Shown one piece after another: positions 6,829-9,609 of a DNA stretch of 9,609 nucleotides. Numbering within the stretch: position 1 is the stretch's first letter; each line of letters opens with the position of its first letter. The notes beneath the pieces are model-generated. The model was not told where the DNA came from. It saw only the letters and a list, made by a program, of their open reading frames with translations, and made no database searches. Source of the DNA: Asaia bogorensis (GTDB lineage Bacteria; Pseudomonadota; Alphaproteobacteria; Acetobacterales; Acetobacteraceae); the NCBI GenBank assembly GCA_945871455.1, contig CAMBXJ010000131.1, positions 1 to 9,609 on the forward strand, written 5' to 3'. The position numbers and the translations under genes were made by a program.

Positions 6829-7146
6829 ATGCGATCCAGCCTCCGTGGACCGTTACTAGCATGCTCTGTCCTGGCCGGTGTTATGACCGTGGCGGCGCCC
6901 GCGCGTGCGGAGTTCACCATGCCGCCGGCAAAGACGGTGGTCCCCGTGGTGTTGTGGGGCATAACCGGCGCGGTCATCGGCGCAATCGCGTTGCCAGTCG
7001 TGTTCCCGGGGCTGACAGGTGTCAGTGCCGCCGGCGCGGGCCCGGTGACGGCGATGACCTGGACCTGGGGCTCGTTCCTGACGACGCGTTCCCTGGTCGG
7101 AACGGCCATCGGCGGCGTCGTGGGTTACGCGATCGCGCCGCCCTGA
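6829..7146 (+). CDS. Small exported Gly-rich two-helix membrane protein
   Basis: This 105-residue protein is of unknown function. Residues 1-27 are a clear signal peptide (MRSSLRG, hydrophobic core, APARA cleavage site). Two hydrophobic helices follow at about 37-59 and 84-103. The second contains GTAIGGVVGYAIAPP, a Gly-zipper-like end, and a Gly/Ala/Trp-rich loop joins the helices. The layout repeats that of the two small proteins at 203-929, but sequence identity is too low by eye to call them paralogues. A ribosome site fixes the ATG. The gene stands alone and is followed by a strong GC hairpin. A role in membrane or envelope structure is a guess. Confidence 0.75.
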   Translation: MRSSLRGPLLACSVLAGVMTVAAPARAEFTMPPAKTVVPVVLWGITGAVIGAIALPVVFPGLTGVSAAGAGPVTAMTWTWGSFLTTRSLVGTAIGGVVGYAIAPP

Positions 7147-7157
7147 TATCGCAGGAC

Positions 7158-7181
7158 GGCCCCGCCCCCCTGGGCAGGGCC
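7158..7181 (+). terminator. GC hairpin after the 6829-7146 gene
   Basis: GGCCC (7158-7162) pairs with GGGCC (7177-7181), and GCCC (7164-7167) pairs with GGGC (7172-7175), with one C/A mismatch between the two helices and a 4-base loop. It begins 11 bases after the stop codon. No T-run follows, so it is not a textbook intrinsic terminator; it may instead act as a 3'-end stabilising or pausing hairpin. Confidence 0.4.
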
Positions 7182-7217
7182 AAGTAGATGCAAGCGTCAC
7201 GGTCGTGAAAACCATTC

Positions 7218-7246
7218 GCCCCGGTCCCCAGCGGGTTGGGGCGGGC
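7218..7246. terminator. Second GC hairpin between convergent genes
   Basis: CCCCA (7226-7230) pairs with TGGGG (7237-7241), and GCCC (7218-7221) can pair with GGGC (7243-7246), with an internal loop. It lies between two convergent genes and could serve either strand. There is no T-run. Confidence 0.25.
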
Positions 7247-7418
7247 CCGTACGAAGATTGCGTGAACCCTCCCCCCCAATCTCGTTGCACCTCACGGCCC
7301 AGGCCCGCGCTATGAAGCAGACGCGGCCCACGTCCGGTGCCCGATTGCAGAAGGCGGTCAGGGGCTGATCCAGTCCGAACCAGCCCTGTCCCACATCGTC
7401 GGTCGTGTCGCTAACGTA

Positions 7419-7700
7419 TCAGCGCGTCGTCGAACTAGACTGGCGCCGACCGGCGGAAACGCCGTCCTGATAGGCCTGCGCCTCGGATTTCTTGACCGAG
7501 TCATAGATCAGGCCACCCGCAAGCCCGGCCCCGGCACCCGCGACCGCGCCCAGGCCGGCATTGCCTCCGATCGCACCCAGAACGGCACCAACGCCCGCCC
7601 CGCCGACCGTGCCGGTCAGCGCCCGTTGCTGCGTGTCGCTCATGCCGGTGCACCCCGCGAGGGTTGCCACGCACAGCAAAGGAAGAAGGATCTTGTTCAT
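7419..7700 (-). CDS. Gly-zipper lipoprotein (YMGG-like)
   Basis: This 93-residue protein has a lipobox (LAGC, C17) after a short basic hydrophobic start, so it is predicted to be a lipoprotein. Residues about 27-66 form a Gly/Ala-rich zipper: TGTVGGAGVGAVLGAIGG, then a second Gly-rich run ending in GGLIYD. The tail KKSEAQAYQDGVSAGRRQ is polar. This is the usual pattern of bacterial outer-membrane or periplasmic Gly-zipper lipoproteins, which are thought to insert into or oligomerise at membranes; the exact role is not known. The ATG is supported by GGAGA 8 bases upstream. It follows the Rap1a-like gene by 62 bases on the same strand, so the two probably share a transcript. Confidence 0.82.
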   Translation of the reverse strand: MNKILLPLLCVATLAGCTGMSDTQQRALTGTVGGAGVGAVLGAIGGNAGLGAVAGAGAGLAGGLIYDSVKKSEAQAYQDGVSAGRRQSSSTTR

Positions 7701-7708
7701 CTGTCGTC

Positions 7709-7713
7709 TCTCC
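7709..7713 (-). promoter_or_regulatory. Shine-Dalgarno site of the Gly-zipper lipoprotein
   Basis: On the minus strand GGAGA lies 8 bases before the ATG at 7700. It indicates separate translation initiation for the second gene of the pair. Confidence 0.55.
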
Positions 7714-7762
7714 GGAACCGCGTGAAATCATCCGCCCGATTTATTGGCCCAGGCGAGCCGGC

Positions 7763-8164
7763 TTACATCCCTTTCTTCGGCGCCTGGCACGGGAACTTTC
7801 CACCCAGGTACTGGAACATGCTGTCAAAGGGCTTCGCGGTCAGGCGGACCGGTTCGGCGCGTGCCCAGGTAACGAATTCGGCGATCGCGGCGTCACGCGT
7901 CATCGTCGGCTGCTCCGGCAGGCAGAACATCCGGCCGCGCTTGCTGGCCTCGCCACGCACCTGCTGGACACGGACCGCGCCAACCACGAAGCCGTGGCAG
8001 AAATTCAGCGCCGCGACGCCCATGGCTTCCTTCGGATCCGCCGAGCAAAGCGCAACCAGGTCGCCGGTGGTCTGGACCGCGAAATTGGCTTCGGACGCCG
8101 CTTGGGCATGCAGGCAAAATACCGCGGGCAGCGCAAGCATGGCCGCAATTCTGGCGAGTTTCAT
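7763..8164 (-). CDS. Secreted Rap1a/Tai-like four-cysteine protein
   Basis: This 133-residue protein has a signal peptide at 1-23 (HAQAA cleavage area). The mature part follows the Rap1a/Tai immunity-protein layout: TTGDLVALC (C40), NFCHGFVVGAV (C56), MFCLPEQPTMTRDAAIAEFVTW (C81), and a final KFPC (C126). The four cysteines at these positions could form two disulfides. Founding members of the family neutralise type VI secretion amidase effectors in the periplasm, but many members have no known effector and none is visible here. The ATG at 8164 with GGAG 6 bases upstream is chosen over the in-frame GTG at 8185. The gene precedes the Gly-zipper lipoprotein and diverges from the coiled-coil gene. 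The domain assignment is from pattern recognition; an immunity role in this context is doubtful. Confidence 0.78.
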   Translation of the reverse strand: MKLARIAAMLALPAVFCLHAQAASEANFAVQTTGDLVALCSADPKEAMGVAALNFCHGFVVGAVRVQQVRGEASKRGRMFCLPEQPTMTRDAAIAEFVTWARAEPVRLTAKPFDSMFQYLGGKFPCQAPKKGM

Positions 8165-8170
8165 GGGTTT

Positions 8171-8174
8171 CTCC
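8171..8174 (-). promoter_or_regulatory. Shine-Dalgarno site deciding the Rap1a-like start
   Basis: On the minus strand GGAG lies 6 bases before the ATG at 8164, within the stretch a GTG start at 8185 would make coding. Confidence 0.55.
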
Positions 8175-8388
8175 AACTTCGTCACCTAAGGCCCCATCAG
8201 GGCACCAATGGGGCCGCCACTTGGGGGCAAGCGATGTCGCCCGCAGTACAGTTAGCGCGTTGGACAGTGGCCGTGCAACCATCGGTTCAGGAAACGACGC
8301 GGGCCGCCTTCAGCTCCGCAAAAGCCGATCCGGACCCACCATCATCCCCTTTGCGAGCGAGCCGATTCGCGGCATACGGTTGGGAAAC

Positions 8389-8395
8389 AGGGGGA
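8389..8395 (+). promoter_or_regulatory. Shine-Dalgarno site deciding the coiled-coil start
   Basis: AGGGGGA lies 6 bases before the GTG at 8402. It supports GTG initiation directly before the membrane helix. Confidence 0.6.
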
Positions 8396-8401
8396 TTTCT
8401 C

Positions 8402-9220
8402 GTGGCAATCGACCTTTCAAACGAAATCAAGCGGCCCGTCACGGCGCTTCTGGCAGCCGCCGGTGTCATCGGCTGGATCGTCGCGGTCTATTCGGTGTCC
8501 ACGGCCCGCACCGATCGTGGCACCGCGTCCGTCCGCATTCAGGAATTGGAGCGTCTGAATGGCGCCGCGACCGGGGAACTCGACAAGCAGCGTCAGGCCG
8601 CGACAGCGCTGCCTGACTTGCAGAAGCGCGCCGCCGAAGCCCAGGCCGCGGCGGCAACAGCCGCGGCGGAGCGGGATGCCACGAACGGCAGCCTGATCGT
8701 TCTGCGTGCCAGCCTGGAAGCCATCCAGCGCGAAGTTGCCCAGGCCCGAGCGGACGCGGAAGCCAGGACGAAGCAGGTCGCCGAAATCCAGGCCCAGGCG
8801 AACGCGGCAAACCAAAGAGTGGCCGAGACCCAGCGGCAGCTTCAGGAAGCCGACGTCGTGCTGGGCGCACGCATGCAAAGCCTCGCCGACGTCACGGGGC
8901 GGCTTGGCGCCGCGGTGGCGAGAGACGTGGAACTGCGCCAGGGTCTGGGCCAGACCGAACGACAGATACAGGAAGTCGATGCCGTGCTGGGCGCGCGCAT
9001 GCAAGCCCTCGCCGAGGCCACGGGTCGGCTTGGAACCGCGATGGCGCGGGAGGCGGAACTGCGCCAGACCATGGTTGCGGGATTGGCCGAGGTCGCCAAA
9101 ATCGAAGCCGGCGTGCAGGCGGCGCGCCAGGCCGATGCCGAAGCGCAGAAGCAACTCGCGGAAACGCGCGCGCTGTTACGCCAGGCGGCCGAGGAAGCGG
9201 CGCGGGTGGCCAAGCCGTAG
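8402..9220 (+). CDS. Membrane-anchored coiled-coil protein with internal duplication
   Basis: This 272-residue protein has a short cytoplasmic start (AIDLSNEIKRP), one membrane helix at about 13-30 (TALLAAAGVIGWIVAVYS), and then some 230 residues of Ala/Glu/Gln/Arg-rich heptad sequence predicted to form a long coiled coil. The positive charge before the helix suggests the coiled coil is periplasmic. Residues 145-180 and 187-222 are near-copies, 42 residues (six heptads) apart. The start is the GTG at 8402, preceded by AGGGGGA. The frame stays open far upstream, but a longer protein would first run through the divergent intergenic region and then overlap the opposite-strand Rap1a-like gene. 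No enzyme motif is visible. A scaffold or spacer role at the envelope is an inference. Confidence 0.78.
   Translation: MAIDLSNEIKRPVTALLAAAGVIGWIVAVYSVSTARTDRGTASVRIQELERLNGAATGELDKQRQAATALPDLQKRAAEAQAAAATAAAERDATNGSLIVLRASLEAIQREVAQARADAEARTKQVAEIQAQANAANQRVAETQRQLQEADVVLGARMQSLADVTGRLGAAVARDVELRQGLGQTERQIQEVDAVLGARMQALAEATGRLGTAMAREAELRQTMVAGLAEVAKIEAGVQAARQADAEAQKQLAETRALLRQAAEEAARVAKP
8834..9067 (+). repeat. Tandem 126-base in-frame repeat in the coiled-coil gene
   Basis: Unit one begins at 8834 (RQLQEADVVLGARMQ) and unit two at 8960 (RQIQEVDAVLGARMQ), exactly 126 bases or six heptads later. Over 36 aligned residues 26 are identical (counted by hand), and most changes are conservative. 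The spacing keeps the coiled-coil register, so duplication lengthened the rod without breaking it. Confidence 0.85.
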
Positions 9221-9251
9221 GCAAAGCCACCCGGAGACCATTCTCCGCCAC

Positions 9252-9287
9252 CCGGTCGGACCGGCCCATGCCGCTGGGCCCGACCGG
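9252..9287. terminator. GC hairpin between convergent genes
   Basis: CCGGTCGG (9252-9259) pairs perfectly with CCGACCGG (9280-9287), and GCCC (9264-9267) pairs with GGGC (9276-9279) inside, leaving a 4-base bulge and an 8-base loop. It lies 31 bases after the coiled-coil stop and 57 bases from the stop of the opposing gene, so it may end transcription from both sides. There is no T-run. Confidence 0.5.
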
Positions 9288-9343
9288 CCAGGCCCGCCCC
9301 GATACGCCCGACCCGCTACGCCGAGTTCACTACCCTCGCCTTA

Positions 9344-9609
9344 CTACCCCCCTTGCGACGGTGGCCGCTTGATCAGTCCCCAGATGCTCGGCAATTCGCC
9401 CACCGGGACTTCGATCAATGCCGGCCCCTTGCACGAGAACGCCTGTCGCAGCGCCGCTTTCAGCGCGGTCGGGCTATCGGCCCGCAGGCCCAGCATGCCA
9501 AAGCTTTCCGCCAGCGACACGAAATCGGGGTTGTGCAGATCGACCCCGATCATCCGCCCGCCATACGTGGTCTGCTGGATGCGCTTGACGTTGCCGAACG
9601 CGCCATCGT
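9344..9609 (-). CDS. Thiamine-diphosphate enzyme, acetolactate synthase-like (3' end)
   Basis: Only the last 87 residues are in the window; the gene continues beyond base 9609. They begin DGAFGNVKRIQQTTYGG, the segment at the end of the thiamine-diphosphate/Mg binding motif (the NNxxYG-type part), followed by DLHNPDFVSLAESFGMLGLRA, which is typical of the C-terminal ThDP-binding domain of acetolactate synthase-type enzymes. The ending LIEVPVGELPS is also typical. The family includes acetolactate synthase large subunits, benzoylformate decarboxylases and related 2-oxoacid lyases; the substrate cannot be decided from this fragment. The reading frame ends in tandem stops TAG-TAA. It is cytoplasmic, unlike every other gene here, and converges on the coiled-coil gene. 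Confidence 0.92.
   Translation of the reverse strand, partial: DGAFGNVKRIQQTTYGGRMIGVDLHNPDFVSLAESFGMLGLRADSPTALKAALRQAFSCKGPALIEVPVGELPSIWGLIKRPPSQGG

Larger units (their letters stand above)
8165..8401. promoter_or_regulatory. Divergent intergenic region
   Basis: These 237 bases separate the divergent Rap1a-like and coiled-coil genes and should hold both promoters. I see no convincing -35/-10 pair. The coiled-coil frame stays open through this region and could in principle start at the ATG at 8234, but the residues it would add look non-coding in character. Confidence 0.3.

Noticed and set aside
6578..6862. Gly-rich minus-strand frame (GGAGGGGEGGGQGGG)
   Set aside because: It arises from the CCACC-rich tract, overlaps the start of the supported 6829-7146 gene and has no clear ribosome site.
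7664..8401. Upstream extension of the coiled-coil frame to 518 residues
   Set aside because: It would overlap the opposite-strand Rap1a-like gene and place about 246 non-descript residues before the membrane helix; AGGGGGA before the GTG at 8402 gives a better start.
1..9609. CRISPR array, tRNA or rRNA genes
   Set aside because: I saw no regularly spaced direct repeats and no tRNA- or rRNA-like sequence on either strand.

Overview
The window looks like a chromosomal accessory stretch from a GC-rich alphaproteobacterium, probably in or near the Rhodospirillales. That placement is an inference from codon use, the family mix and the many small exported Gly-zipper proteins; no rRNA or marker gene is present to confirm it. 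No tRNA, rRNA, CRISPR array or complete insertion sequence was found.

Layout. (1) 1-929: a short leader, then two closely spaced plus-strand genes for small exported two-helix membrane proteins of unknown function. (2) 930-1597: about 670 bases with no gene I trust and lower GC than the right half. (3) 1598-4637, minus strand: a two-gene unit, a di-heme c-type cytochrome (RoxA / cytochrome-c-peroxidase-like) followed by a catalase-fold haem protein. Both carry a lipobox, so both should be lipoproteins facing the periplasm. (4) 4638-5282: an AT-rich promoter-side region, then a 176-base near-complete palindrome with long terminal inverted repeats and no coding content, resembling a MITE-like foldback element. 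(5) 5283-6440, minus strand: a membrane-anchored protein with an unrecognised periplasmic region and a C-terminal segment resembling DUF2061. (6) 6441-6828 has no trusted gene but a C-rich tract; 6829-7146 is a third small exported Gly-rich protein. (7) 7419-8164, minus strand: a Rap1a/Tai-like secreted four-cysteine protein followed by a Gly-zipper lipoprotein, divergent from (8) 8402-9220, a membrane-anchored coiled-coil protein with an internal 42-residue duplication. (9) 9344-9609, minus strand: the 3' end of a thiamine-diphosphate enzyme related to acetolactate synthase.

The shared theme is the cell envelope: all genes except the last encode proteins with a signal peptide, lipobox or membrane anchor. 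The most coherent functional unit is the cytochrome-catalase lipoprotein pair, which suggests periplasmic peroxide or organic-hydroperoxide chemistry, or oxidative cleavage of a hydrophobic substrate. Its substrate cannot be read from the sequence. The most striking non-coding structure is the 4884-5059 palindrome just upstream of that pair.
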